Assembly: GCA_963978905.1 (NCBI GenBank)
Contig: OZ022260.1
Location: 37,403,326-37,467,325 of the forward strand
DNA: 64,000 nucleotides
Source: Trichostrongylus colubriformis
Lineage: Eukaryota; Nematoda; Chromadorea; Rhabditida; Trichostrongylidae
Direction: 5' to 3'
Shown here: in pieces, positions 23,748 through 35,147 of the stretch
How positions within the stretch are numbered: the first letter of the stretch is position 1
How the letters are laid out: every line of letters begins with the position of its first letter
Program-made: the position numbers and the translations under genes
The notes under the pieces: model-generated
The model's input: the letters and a program-made list of their open reading frames with translations, nothing else
What the model was told of the DNA's origin: nothing
Database searches by the model: none

Positions 23748-24723
23748 TTGATCATTCACTTTCACCAGATCACCCCACATGAGTTTGAGAACGTTGCGGT
23801 CAATGCGAAAAGCGTAGAAGCTGCAGTAACACAACTTATCAGGCTTTATCAGTTCCTATTACTCGCAATTATTGTGCCCTACCACATTCTACAGGTAGCA
23901 GAGTGCCCGTCCGTATAAAAGTCAGCTATTGTAGTGAGCCGTTCCTGATCATTCACTTTCACCAGATCACCCCACATGAGTTTGAGAACGTTGCAGTCAA
24001 TGCGAAAAGCGTAGAAGCTGCAGTAACACAACTTATCAGGCTTTATCAGTTCCTATTACTCGCAATTATTGTGCCCTACCACATTCTACAGGTAGCAGAA
24101 TGCCCGTCCGTCTAAAAGTCAGCTATTGTAGTAAGCCGTTCCTGATCATTCACTTTCACCAGATCACCCCACATGAGTTTGAGAACGTTGCGGTCAATGC
24201 GAAAAGCGTAGAAGCTGCAGTAACACAACTTATCAGGCTTTATCAGTTCCTATTACTCGCAATTATTGTGCCCTACCACATTCTACAGGTAGCAGAGTGC
24301 CCGTCCGTCTAAAAGTCAGCTATTGTAGTAAGCCGTTCCTGATCATTCACTTTCACCAGATCACCCCACATGAGTTTGAGAACGTTGCGGTCAATGCGAA
24401 AAGCGTAGAAGATGCAGTAACACAACTTATCAGGCTTTATCAGTTCCTATTACTCGCAATTATTGTGCCCTACCACATTCTACAGCTAGCAGAGTGCCCG
24501 TCCGTCTAAAAGTCAGCTATTGTAGTAAGCCGTTCCTGATCATTCACTTTCACCAGATCACCCCACATGAGTTTGAGAACGTTGCGGTCAATGCGAAAAG
24601 CGTAGAAGCTGCAGTAACACAACTTATCAGGCTTTATCAGTTCCTATTACTCGCAATTATTGTGCCCTACCACATTCTACAGGTAGCAGAGTGCCCGTTC
24701 GTCTAAAAGTCAGCCATTGTAGT
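23748..24723. repeat. Tandem array, five units of 197 bp
   Basis: Units begin at 23,748, 23,945, 24,142, 24,339 and 24,536 and differ by only a few bases each. Copy B has a single, more diverged unit at about 60,106-60,305, so the array expanded recently in copy A only. 197 is not a multiple of three: each unit has its own 70-codon frame, and no continuous repeat protein exists. The array lies between the first exon of the gene at 21,722-23,250 and the invariant block at 25,110. Confidence 0.95.
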
Positions 24724-25109
24724 AAGGGAGATCGGAGAGAAAGTTGCCGTTCACTGTGCCGGCAAAGGAACTCGCATTATAACACCTTTGAGCGTTCTTC
24801 TGACTGTGGTTATCTATAACCAATACAACACGTGTACATGAGATCCCTGATGAGTACACTCGCAACTTTTCAAGAGGGTTAGCAAGGTGTTAGCAGGCGG
24901 TCAGGAGAATGTATAGAATACTTAGAAACAGAAAGAGTCCATCTCATGCTGAGCAGTCAGTCTTTCTAGAGTTGTCGCTATTTCATGCGTGAGCAAAGTG
25001 GTACGAATGAATATACAGGAAAAAGTGAAGGAAAGGCAAGCTTTGTTGGTAGTGGAGAAACGAAATGGCGTCTTCGATTCAAGGCACAGTGCTTTAGGAT
25101 ATCATCTAA

Positions 25110-25227
25110 ACAGCGCACCATGACAATTTGTGAACAGATTGTCATCGTCAGTCTAAAACTGCGACCTGGTATCTCCAGCCCTACGCAAGGATAAAAAGCG
25201 CGCATAGAACTAGTATGTGAATCGATT
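25110..25227 (-). other. 118-bp block identical in both duplication copies
   Basis: 25,110-25,227 is identical, base for base, to 60,693-60,810, although the sequence on both sides differs at many positions. On the minus strand it is open in one frame (HTSSMRAFYPCVGLEIPGR, then FRLTMTICSQIVMVRC). That frame stays open with many substitutions to about 24,978, and likewise in B. At its low end TGACAAT/ATTGTCA forms a 7-bp hairpin. It could be an exon, a structured RNA, a regulatory block or a recent gene-conversion tract. Confidence 0.6.
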
Positions 25228-25283
25228 GGCGCTCCCATTCGGAGAGTGGAGCAGCGTCGACAACATTTTGATGCTTACCTTAA

Positions 25284-25730
25284 AGACACCGGGAGGGGGT
25301 AATTTTGGCTTACGGTAGAAGAGACGTAGTGTGGACGAGTTTAAGTGGCCGCCATCACACAAACTCGCTAATTTGACGCCTTGGCAAGGAGATGTTTCTA
25401 TTATAAATTTGTTTTTTCTTTTTACTTTTTACTTTGTTCTTTCTTGTATTGTTTCTAGATGTACTTACATGAATGCTAATGTAGTGCGAATGGCCACTCC
25501 ACTGCGCTGGAAGTCAGGTGCTACAACTAACGTTGGCCCGCGGTTCGTCTCCTACAGCGGACAACTCGGAAAGTCTGTGTGTTGGATGCGAATGGGTTGC
25601 GAATACACACCGCAGCGTCGCGCTTTTATGCCCGGGTTTTTCGCCTATTATCGCCTCTAACCTTGAGTGTTCGTTACAAAATGCTCATTTCTTTGCAACT
25701 TCCTCTTGTTTCGGACCCCTTCCGGTTCCT
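25284..25730. mobile_element. TTAA-flanked non-autonomous element (copy A only)
   Basis: Flanked by TTAA at 25,280-25,283 and 25,731-25,734. Copy B has the uninterrupted target with a single TTAA at about 60,871. Termini: AGACACCGGGAGGGGG at the left and an inverted, diverged form (CCCCTTCCGGTTCCT) at the right. No transposase. Confidence 0.75.
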
Positions 25731-25968
25731 TTAACTATCTACCGTTTTCATGTCTTATTCTATCGTCAGCTATAGATAGTGAAGGTAGGCCTTATCAGGG
25801 ACAGTCAACTGGTAACGTTAACTTTGTCTCACATCAATTGGAAACTCTGAGGTTGTTATCCCATTCGAACCGCAAGAAGGGGTGCTCATTTCAAATTTTT
25901 TTTCTGAAAGAATTTCCTCGACTGTTCCCCACTTGTCCTACAGCACTCGCTTCCGATTCTCGCTGACC

Positions 25969-26355
25969 TCATGCTTTCAAAAGGTGTTTCTGAAGTTCCC
26001 AAACGGGGATAAAGGTAAGCAGAATAATAGCCATACTTTGTGAGAACTTTTTCTTACCTCAACGCCAAACTTTTCTTCTGCTTTCTTAATGTAACAACGT
26101 AAAGAAAGCGATGAAGACGACAGGAACAGGATCATCATTGCAACTGAAAGTAAACATATCGTTTTAACGGAGGACAGGGTACTACTTAAAAGTTTTTCTC
26201 ATCATGCTACACAGCAAAACGTCCATTTGTGAAATGCAATGACTATCCCAAACGAAAAGGTTCACCCTATTTTCTAGCGATTCTCTAGAAAAGGTCAACA
26301 ATTTACCTCCAAAGTTCAATGATTGGTGTTTTGTGGTTGCCGCGACAAAGAACAT
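25969..26355 (-). CDS. Small three-exon membrane protein gene (copy A; possibly 5'-incomplete)
   Basis: Exon 1 (26,307-26,355): ATG, FFVAATTKHQSLNFG, donor GGAG|GTAAAT. Exon 2 (26,058-26,143, 86 nt) between TACTTTCAG and GAG|GTAAGA reads AMMILFLSSSSLSLRCY, a hydrophobic segment, then IKKAEEKFGVE. Exon 3 (25,969-25,989, only 21 nt with the stop) after GGAACTTCAG reads KHLLKA. All phases join, giving about 51 residues with one possible membrane segment. Copy B keeps exon 2 (same length, few changes) and exon 3 with the same stop. Upstream in-frame sequence is interrupted by the foldback at 26,391-26,608, so more 5' exons may exist. Function unknown. Confidence 0.55.
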
Positions 26356-26390
26356 AAGTGAAATTGAAGACAAATATTGCAAAAATTGCA

Positions 26391-26608
26391 ACAAGGTTGC
26401 TGAGTTATGGGCAAAAGCTCTGGTGCCGGACGGGACTCGAATCCGCTCTTCATCCTTTATCCCCGTTTATCCCCACAAAAGATGAAGTGCGGGTTCGAGT
26501 CCCGTCCGGCACTTCATCCTTCATCCCCGTTTATCCCCGCAAAGGATGAAGTGCGTGTTCGAGTCCCGTACGGCACCGAAGCTTTTGCCCATAACTCAGC
26601 AACCTTGT
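26391..26608. repeat. Foldback with tRNA T-arm-like (B-box) segments
   Basis: Outer arms (about 26,391-26,417 and 26,580-26,608) are inverted copies. The interior has three forms of the same element (one inverted, two direct) with 'gggttcgagtcccgtccggca', which resembles a tRNA T-arm plus acceptor end and a pol III B box. A related single segment lies at 43,745-43,860. Without an A box or cloverleaf I call it a tRNA-derived foldback, not a tRNA gene. Confidence 0.6.
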
Positions 26609-26609
26609 A

Positions 26610-27256
26610 GTAACTTTCGCATCGCGAGCTGCGGCGATAAACAGCAGTTATCAAAAATTGAAAATAGCAAAAATTTTGTTTTTGACCCGAAAGTTAGGGT
26701 TTAATTAGATTTCCTGCCATGCTTCTGTCTAAGGGTAAGTTGTAAAGTTGATGTGTTGATGCCTTTCTTTCGAGGTTTGTTCTACAGTTCCGCGCCATGC
26801 GAAACACACCTATCCGAGTATGAAAGGGGAGAAATGTGGGCTTACAAGTATTTGGGATTCAGCAGTTGCAAGATTTATTAAGATCGATCAATCACTCCAC
26901 TTGATCGACACCTTCTGCTACACATGGAGCTGTATAACATGGAAAAGAGAAATGGAAGACCGCGACGATTTTCAGAGGCAAAGCGTCTATTTCGCAAAGG
27001 GTGTGCGATGGTTGTGCACCATACCGACACCTAACTTGTCAGAAAGCACTAAGTTTAGTCTGCTCAACTCGTCTCCTTATGTCTCACGAGCGCGCCCAGG
27101 GCATATCAGCTGGACGCATCAGTGGGTTGAGGTAGTTTGCGAAGTTACTATATTGACGTAGCATTTCTTTTGATCAAGAAGGATCAGCATTGCCACTGCT
27201 GCTTCTTGATAAAACAGAAGTTCAGTTTAGGTGGAACAAGCGGCTTAGCAAGTTAT
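26610..27256. other. No supported gene
   Basis: A 113-codon plus-strand frame (26,820-27,161) is open but has no recognised motif, no duplicate for comparison and no convincing splice context. Confidence 0.4.
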
Positions 27257-27260
27257 TTAA

Positions 27261-29242
27261 AGACAGTGATAGGAGTAATGTGAGTGATAAGGAATCCCTT
27301 AAAGGATCATTCACTCAAAAACTAGGGATATAAGAGGCCTATGTGAGGCGAAATCCTCCGCGAATGGTGCGAATCTGAGCTGTGGCAGAGGCGGATATTT
27401 CGGCCCCAACCGCCTTTCTTAGCTCGGTCCGCCTACTAGCGACTGACTGGCTGGGGTGGGGATGGAAGGTATCGCGGCCCGCTTTCTCAGTTTTAGCTTG
27501 AAGCTCACTCTAGGAAAAGGATGCTCTCTCATTTCCGAACATCCCTTCGTGTTTACGACATGGAAAGACGCCAGTGGAAAACTCATCCGGACGGGTGTGT
27601 ACAAAGTGGTACGAATGGAAATTTTCGCACATATGGTGCGAGGAAACAATTACGAGGTGCGAGAATCAAGGGGTCAGCTGTTGCCCAAAACCTGCATTAA
27701 CAGCAAGTAAGGTCAAGTAATTAAGGAATAAACTGACTAGAAAAGGAAAGTATCACGAATCAAAATAGAAGAAGGAATCGAATAATTTCAATAATAATCT
27801 TTAATATCAATAATAACGTTGATTTAATGATAAGATATATCAAACACGGAAAAATGGATATGACGTAAAAATTTCGAAATCCAGAAGTACAACATCCAGG
27901 ACTTACTTTCAAAAATATAAAATATGAAACAGAGAAGTTAAGAAATTGATCCGCTAAACAACGTAAGCATGGTATTCGTCAAGGCCATATAACAGTGTCA
28001 TAATTAACAAAGACGATGAGATTGTAGCTGCTGCTCATCGAGGTGATAGACAGACCTCCGACTTTTGCAGTGTAAGTAAATTTAATGGTTTTCAAACCGA
28101 CGCTGACGATCAACTCTCTCTTCATTGGCAGCAAAGATCGTCATTTATGGATATTCATTGTACCGCAACCTAGTGCTAACCGGACAAGGGCTTTTTGAAA
28201 ACCACCACAGCGTCTCCTAAATCCTAAAAACCGCTAGACCGTTGAGTATCTCAGCAAATTTAGATCCTTCTCTACAAATACCTTTTCCTAACTCCGAACC
28301 AAAAATACGACTAAAAAATATGAAAGGGAGAGAAAAACATTTCTCTCCTCCCCCCCCTCCCCCCTCTAAAAAAACCTCGTTGGTGGATGGGATGCTAATG
28401 CTCATCCATTCAACAGTTATTTTAAACCCATAGACCGGTCTAAAAATGTGAGGAAAGGTATCTGTTCATCCCGACTAACCTCTTGAGATCTTTTGGGCTC
28501 GGTGAAAAATATCCTTCTTCTTTCTTGTTGACCTGGAGCGATCTCCGTTTGAGTCACTTAGATTGGATTTCTTAGTTTTTTTTCCATTCACTATTCTCCT
28601 TTTTGTGTCGCCTCATTCTTAAGGTATTCTTATCAAGCTTCCTCAGATATTTGGTAAAAACTACCCATAGCGTGTATTCCAAGAATTTTAGCAACACTAA
28701 CAGTTTCTCAGAAAAGTGATGAGCCTTTTTCGAAGAAGTGAACTTTGTAAATATCTCTGATGTAAGTATATTTGAATGTTTTGCTACGTGCACTACCGGG
28801 TAATAAATATATTAGTAAAAGTTCACATATCATATGTGAATTGTCATGAATATATGTTTGTTCCGCTTATTACTTCCCTTTTCTAGTTAGTTAATTCTTT
28901 TATTACTTGACCCTATTTGCTGTTAATGCAAGTTTTGGGCAACATATGACTCCTTGATTCTCGCACCTCATAATTGTTTCCTCGCACAATAGGTGCGAAA
29001 GATTCGCACCATATGTGCGAAAACTTTCATTCGTACCACTTTGTACCCACCCCATCCGGACTGACTACCCGCCTCTTCACGGGAAGGCTCCATGTCGAGA
29101 ATCAACAGTGGGGAGGGGTCCTATCTCTCGAGTCTTTGTCCATTTCCATCTGTTTTTTCTTCACCGCACCATTACTAGACAACTCGACTTTCATATTCAC
29201 TGCTTTTTTCACTCTTCGCCCGAATTTCCCCTATCACTGCCC
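27261..29242. mobile_element. TTAA-type element, 2-kb copy with long subterminal inverted repeats
   Basis: The left terminus AGACAGTGATAGGAG follows TTAA (27,257-27,260). The right end CCTATCACTGCCC is followed by TCAA, a one-base change. Subterminal parts (about 27,440-27,760 and 28,880-29,110) are inverted copies that share 'ccatatgtgcgaaaa' and 'gcaccatatg'-type motifs. The interior is AT-rich with a pyrimidine run at 28,345-28,370 and no transposase frame. Confidence 0.65.
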
Positions 29243-29249
29243 TCAAGGG

Positions 29250-29640
29250 ATTTGAGGAGGGAGCCGCGCTTCAGGGCGCGTAATTACTGGTGGTGGTGAA
29301 ATGATTCAGGTCGTTTCCCATCGCTTCGGTAAGAGCAGGAGTGTGCACTTATGACGGAAAATTTCGTCTCGGCGGGTGCGAGTACCAGTGGCAGGCATGG
29401 CAGCCATCAAGCGAGGCAAAGTGACATGAGTGGAGGAGGCAGTGTGGCATGAGTAGAAGTGCAGAGGTAACGCAGACACGCTCTGCCGGGCTCCCAACAG
29501 CGACCAATTCAGCAAGTCGTGCTGGCGGCGCCGCGAAGCGATTTTCCGTCATACATGCACACATCCAGAGCAGGATAGTGAATAGGACACATCGCATGGG
29601 CTCAGGTGCCTACCAAGACGCTCTTCATAATGATTGATTG
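29250..29640. other. No supported gene
   Basis: Overlapping short frames on both strands without motifs or splice context. No repeat relationship was noticed. Confidence 0.35.
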
Positions 29641-30196
29641 CCATATAAGCAACTATTTCAGTCCGTGCGCTTCAAATTTAGACAGGATAATGCTCCCGTC
29701 CATGTGCTTGCCTCCAAAGGCAATATACCTCGTCTAGAACGAAAAGTATCATACTTTCTAGGTAGCCAACTAAGTCCCCAAACCTGAATCCAATTTGGAA
29801 CCTGTGGGAGTTTCTGCAATCCTCGCCCAGTTGAAGGGCTCCCTCCAAGAGCCCTGGGAGAAGGTGTCGGTGGGAATGGTCTCCCGAAGTGTTAAGAGCA
29901 TGCTGAAGCGGACGGCTAGAGTGAATGAGAGGAGAAGGAACGCCACAAGACTTCAAATATTGCTGTTTTTGTTGTGAATTTTAGTCGATTCGGCGTTGGA
30001 AAAGCGCAAGTAAACATAGTGAAATAGTAAAACTCAGTAAAAATATACTTTTCGATTACCGTAACTTTTGACAAAAAAGACTTAAAGTCTTGCTTCTTAA
30101 GCATATGAGTTATTGTTAAAAATTTGGAGAGATTTACTGGTGTGTTCCAGAGATATAGATGAAAGAAAATGTGAAGCTATACTTTTGGGACCCACT
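29640..30196 (+). mobile_element. Tc1-like transposon, 3' relic
   Basis: Translations give FRQDNAPVHV (second catalytic Asp region), then in a shifted frame SPNLNPIWNLWEFL (third acidic residue region of Tc1 transposases; the usual SPDLNPIENLW is altered). The frame 29,795-29,977 reads LKGSLQEPWEKVSVGMV and SVKSMLKRTARV, the typical Tc1 C-terminus. The right end CTTTTGGGACCCACTG at 30,196 abuts TA, as expected for a Tc1/mariner terminal repeat. The left half is missing. Confidence 0.75.
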
Positions 30197-30199
30197 GTA

Positions 30200-32160
30200 C
30201 GTATACATGGTGTTGCCCGTTAGTACAGATAATTTACTTCGTGAAGTCCAGCGTGGATGCAGTGGTTGCGAGCTGGGGGCGCTGTTAACACTATATCGTA
30301 TATCTGACGGTAATGTATAATTTACTCCAAGATCCAACCCGGAGACCGGCATCAGCGAATTGGTGCTGTGTGAATCCAAGCTTCGAGCAGGCAACAGTCC
30401 CAAATAGGAGTTGAAGTACACCACTGGATTGGATAGGAAGGAATGGCGAAGTCCGATGACGAGGGCAACAGAGCCCACAACGGTAGCGCATCAGCTGTCA
30501 ATGGACACTAATTACTTTGCCAATCAGTGACTAGTATAGGCGGAAAAGAGCAGCGTGTGCCACTTATGTGAAGATCACGTTTACAATGCTAGGTTAAGAA
30601 AAGACCTCGACTGTGCAAACATTGACCTATTCTCAAAGGTTGATATGTGACAAGAACGGAAGGAACAGAAGTGCGATCATGGAGCTGATGTCATGGAGAG
30701 TACTCATAGCAATAGCAAAGCCACGGCAAATCAACCTTGACTCCTGAAGACGAGAAATCCAAATTTCGGAGGAGAGACTGGAGGGAAACAGTAACTAGCT
30801 CACCGAGCAACCTCATCTGCTTTTGGAAGATAATAAAATGAGGTAAACTTCAAGCATTCTACGCACCTACTTCTTTTTATCAAGCGCACAGGGAGTGATT
30901 CCACTACTCAACAACCATTCACATCCTTTTGATGTCTTTCACAGAAAATCGTTCTGACGGTGGATAAAAGAGTCGTGAGCGCAGAATTTCAGAGGACAAC
31001 TTCGAACAGCCTCCGTTTCACATCAAAGGATATCTCTACACTGTTTATTGTAGCTTATTTAGAGCCCTTCTATTTTTTCTTTAGTTATGGACCACCTACC
31101 TGGCGTGCCTCTTTGTCGGTTGTCGACTTGTCGATTTGTCCGTATACAGTAAGCAACGGTCGAAATGTATGTGGTTCTGGATATACGACTGTAACCTCAT
31201 TGCACCTGATCAGATGAGCAAAAAATGAAAACCATCAAACGTGTTCTTCTTCCAAACCCTCGCTGGATTTCACAAGGTAAGGGTCATTCTACAATCTTTT
31301 TCAATAAGCAACGCTGGGAGTTCTGCACCTCCTTTATGAATTCTGAGTCTTTCAAACTTCTTCCTTGTTAACTGCACCCTACTATTCTACTACACACATT
31401 CCGTCAAGTGTGTTTGCTTGTCTGTGTGTTCGCCTACTTGTCACGACATTCATAACTCCCGTCATAGCGAAAATGGAGGCCTGAATTTTACAAGTGATAA
31501 AGGAGGTTGGTGAGGGAGGGGACTAATAATAAGAAAACAGAAACGAGGTTTCCTGAGGTTTGTCTGTACTAGTAGAATACGAGTTTTCACTTCGAATATT
31601 TTCCCGCTTTCTTATTGCTATTGGTCAATAATTCAGAAGGTTCGACTTTCACATTATGATTGGTGTATAAGCCTTCAAACATTTACCATGAAGGGACACC
31701 CTGCCTTCACTAAACTCTACTCCTTCAGAATGGTAGGCTCTAACATTCCATGTGTCGTAAGGGCAGGATTTCACATCGTCGCCAGCGGCGTGCAATGCAT
31801 GCTTGCAGTTGGTGACTCCGTGCGGTACGTGGTGGGGATAAGGCGACAACGCAGCCTCCTAAGCCTTATTTCAGGCTCAAAGCGCCGCTTCCTCATTGCG
31901 GCATCCTGTTCTAACGAAATACGCCTTCGTCCAGTCCAGCGAAAAAGTAACGTGCTCTGTACAGTGCAGACTTCTTGTAATGCCGTTTGCCCTTATATGT
32001 AGGAAATTCGAAAATTGTGAAACTACGGGTATTGCATTTTTATACGCGCAGCTGCAAGCAGACGGCATGTATTGCTTATATTGCAATGAAAGCGGAAAAA
32101 GACTAAGATAAGAGAAATTAGTAATACCACTGCCAAAAGGAACGGATCAGTGGCTTGTTC
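30200..32160. other. No supported gene
   Basis: Contains several short frames (for example 31,688-32,002 plus) without recognised motifs, conserved partners or credible splice sites. Confidence 0.4.
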
Positions 32161-32164
32161 ACTT

Positions 32165-34510
32165 TTCTCCGTTTAGCTAGCGAGGTTGTTAGGTGGAACA
32201 TTTATTTACGGCCTAACGTTTCAACCAGATCGTCTTCCTCAAAGGCTTAAACGTGGCTCAAGATTTAAGATCATATCCACTACACCAACAAACGTCTTAT
32301 CCCTCTAGCGGTTCTGACGAAACTCAAGGAAACCGCCGGAGGAACCCCGTACGAAGAACACAACTCACCCAGTCCACCACCGCAAGAGTGGGACGCCGCC
32401 ACTCCTTGTTAGCTGTCGTCAGTGAATGAGGGATGCCATGCTGTCCTTACACACATAGTATGATGGGGACATGCATGTCTCCCCCTCATATCAGCAGCTC
32501 GCAATGTGGTGCAAATGGCAAGAGATCATTCGTAATGGATAAGCACTCATTGCGGTTATTCATACTTAGATTTCTTGAATAAATCCAAAACGCTTCGAGC
32601 ACCTTCCTAGCAGAAATCTCAGTCTCGCATGCCAGAATACTGCAGTCACATCGTTTTCGTTTTCGCCATGCTCCTCGGTCATGTGATTTCCCAGAAGTGT
32701 TCTTGTGTACCTAGTCTTTTACCAGCAAGATGTTCTTTGATACGTATTGCTATTCTTCTTCCAGTTTCCCCAATGCACGTTGCGTTAAGTGGTCGGGTAC
32801 CTATTACTGTCATTGAAGGTTTGGCAATGGGTCAGCGCTTAGCTCCAGTACTTGCGATCTGCTTTATGAGCAGAACCAGCTGGCGGGCGCACACTACTGC
32901 GCGCGATTCATGGCATGTTGTGCAAGCGGTTCAGAAAAAACATCAAGGAAACCGCTGGAGAAATCCCGTACGGAAGAGCATAACTCACCCAGTCTACAAC
33001 CGCGAGAGTGGAACGCCGCCACTCCGTGTCAGTTGTCGTCAGTGAATGAGAGATGCCACGCTGTCCTTATACATATAGTATAATGGAGACATGCATGTCT
33101 TTCCCTTCATATCAGTAGCTCGCAATGTGGCGCAAATGATAAGAGATCATTCGTAATGGATGAGCACTCATTGCGGTTGTTCATACTTGGATTTCTTGCG
33201 GAAATCCAAACTGCTTCGAGCACTTCCTAGCAGGATCTCAGTCTCGCATGCCAGAATACAGCACTTGACATCAAAGTAGTCAAAGTAGTTTCCGCCATGC
33301 TCCTCGGTTATGTGCTTCCCCAAAGGTGTTTTTGCTTAGTCTCTTACCAGCAAGATGTTTTTTGATACGTATTGCTAGTCTTCTTCCAGTTTCCCCAATG
33401 TACGTTGCGTTACGTGTCTGACTTTCAATTTAATAGATTACACCAATTTTGGCGCAATCCCCAGTGTAACATACGGGCATGTAACACAATTCTCTAATAT
33501 GCAACGCTTATCGTGAAGCCTATTTCGCACGAGTCGGCTTTTGATGTTACCAATAGGAACATCACTAAAACAACATTACAGTCCAGTTGTGCTTGAATAA
33601 GGCATCTTCGGATTGCAGCAGTTGCTCCTTCAGAAATGAAAGGTAGGCATAAGGGAACCTTATTGAGACGCGGTATGTTACGGTGCTCAGTGGGTGTTCT
33701 CCTACGACGTTCTGGTACAACATACCCGTTTGATGTAGCTATGTCAGGAGCTACACTCTCGCCGCTCTATCGTACCTGTACACACATTTGCAGCCGTCTC
33801 AAACATATTTTTCAACAACTGCATGTTTCGTGGGATGTGCAGATGTGGCGTGAATCGAGATGTCTTAGAGGTAGTTCTGTATCACTTCACACTGAGCATG
33901 CCACTGGACACTTACCTGCGTGTTCAGGTAGGGAAGCCAACTATGGCGCGGTACTTTTCTTATCGTTAGCTTGATACACTGCAACTGGTGATTCATCAGG
34001 CGAAAACACTCATCTATTTCGGACTGTGTGGGTGTTATAATGGAGCAGTCATCTATGCATCTGCAGTACAACAATGGTAAGCGTTCCAGTACTGGTTGTT
34101 CTATTCTGCTCATAAAGCAGGCCGCGTACTGGAGCTAAGCGCTGAAGCATTGTCAAACCTCAAATTTGACAGTAATATGTACTCGAATACCTAAAGCGGT
34201 GCACTGCAAACATTCCTTGATTAAAGCCATGTGCGCTTTATTCAGTCCAAAGCTCTGTATGGTTGCAGAACACCTGTCCAGCATTCCGGACAGTGCTTGT
34301 GAGCTTGATCGTCTTGAACGTTAGTATAAAGTGCCGTGACATCGAATGACTCCATAACGCAACCTGTGTCATAGCGTAAATTACGTAACTGTTCGGGGAA
34401 CTCACGAGGAAGGTCTTCCAATCCATGGCTCGTTTTTGAAAGCTGATTTACGCATGTATGGGTGTACGTACAAGAATCATATATCTGATGTCCATTTTTG
34501 CTGAGCGGCC
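32165..34510 (-). mobile_element. Penelope-like element, family 2, two units in tandem
   Basis: The first unit (32,165-32,885) repeats the same head-to-head junction seen at 13,985: inverted tail and endonuclease fragment, then the block LAMGQRLAPVLAICFMSR on the plus strand. The second unit (about 32,930-34,510) is read on the minus strand and contains the reverse transcriptase and GIY-YIG. The outer end has the PLE hammerhead-like core (32,211-32,246). Confidence 0.75.
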
Positions 34511-34523
34511 CTACGAATGCCAA
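33290..34523 (-). pseudogene. PLE reverse transcriptase plus GIY-YIG, broken
   Basis: On the minus strand the first catalytic block SFDVTALYTNV lies at about 34,300-34,350, then SRIEQPVLERLPLLYCRCIDD with the catalytic DD pair at about 34,050-34,113, then the linker. The GIY-YIG end lies at about 33,300-33,480, where the ACIGETG-type core is only partly intact. Several stops and shifts interrupt the chain. It is closely related to the elements at 13.4-15.4 and 62.1-63.9 kb. Confidence 0.75.
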
Positions 34524-35147
34524 AAACGGGGTTCATGGTTCGAACCCCACCGAATGCAAATCTTTGCAAAAGTCAGATTTCCGGTTTTTGGGCTCGTAAA
34601 CATTGGTATATAAAGACTATGTGCAAAAAAGTTTAAATATTGTGGTCTGTATTTTAATCTCTCGCGCATCTTCGAACTGTAAGGGTGTATGTCGTTAGGC
34701 ACGTCCCCTTGCAGCCAATTTGCCAACTGGGAGCATGAGCTAAGTTGCCATTCAACGCTCACCATTCAACGTATCTTCTGCTCCAGACAACTCGTCCACA
34801 TTACCGAGCCCTCTGATTTTCTTGATTGATAACTACCACACTACGAACCTTCTCATCCGTTGACGACGATTGGTCAATGCTGTCCGACAGCCATTCTGTC
34901 CAATGGAACAGCGAAGGGCACTGCTAACCGACAGTGGTTACACGGAAGGCCCATCAGGTCATGGTGAGCTTTCTCAAAACGGTTTTTTGCATTTTATAGG
35001 GTCACATACATGAAGCAAAAAACCGGTCTCAAATTTGGCTAAATGGTTTTGGGGGGCTCAGAAAATAGTTGATGGTTCGGTCCCCACTGAGGACAAATTT
35101 TTGCATTTTTCTAGTTTTCATCCATTTGTGCTCATTTAAGACCATAC

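Larger units (their letters stand above)
965..26330 (+). repeat. Segmental duplication, copy A
   Basis: This interval aligns in the same order and orientation with copy B (46,390-64,000). Matching landmarks by eye: 985-1,450 with 46,420-46,890; 4,430-4,795 with 46,925-47,335; 6,515-7,560 with 47,340-48,555; 8,315-9,100 with 48,560-49,100; 11,640-13,380 with 49,490-51,330; 15,385-16,920 with 51,340-52,890; 20,870-21,480 with 53,260-53,870; 21,880-23,300 with 58,740-60,080; 24,720-25,280 with 60,300-60,870; 25,735-26,320 with 60,870-62,090. Copy A is longer because of copy-specific insertions and because about 9.2-11.6 kb and 16.95-20.0 kb have no clear counterpart in B. Divergence is uneven: exons are strongly conserved and intergenic parts much less. 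Confidence 0.85.

Noticed and set aside
23887..24706. Repeated 70-codon frames resembling a repeat protein
   Set aside because: The 197-bp period is not a multiple of three, so no continuous protein exists; it is a DNA satellite.
23748..24723. CRISPR-like array
   Set aside because: Units are 197 bp with no spacers, in a eukaryotic context; a simple tandem satellite.
24978..25238. 86-codon frame taken as a complete gene
   Set aside because: It is conserved in copy B, but without clear splice sites or start context. Only the invariant 118-bp core is reported.
26420..26575. Functional tRNA gene
   Set aside because: Only the T-arm-like part is present, in inverted multiples; no full cloverleaf.
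26820..27161. 113-codon plus-strand frame
   Set aside because: No recognisable domain or support; single copy with no comparison possible.
28340..28372. Pyrimidine tract as regulatory site
   Set aside because: Low-complexity run inside a TTAA-type element; no further evidence.
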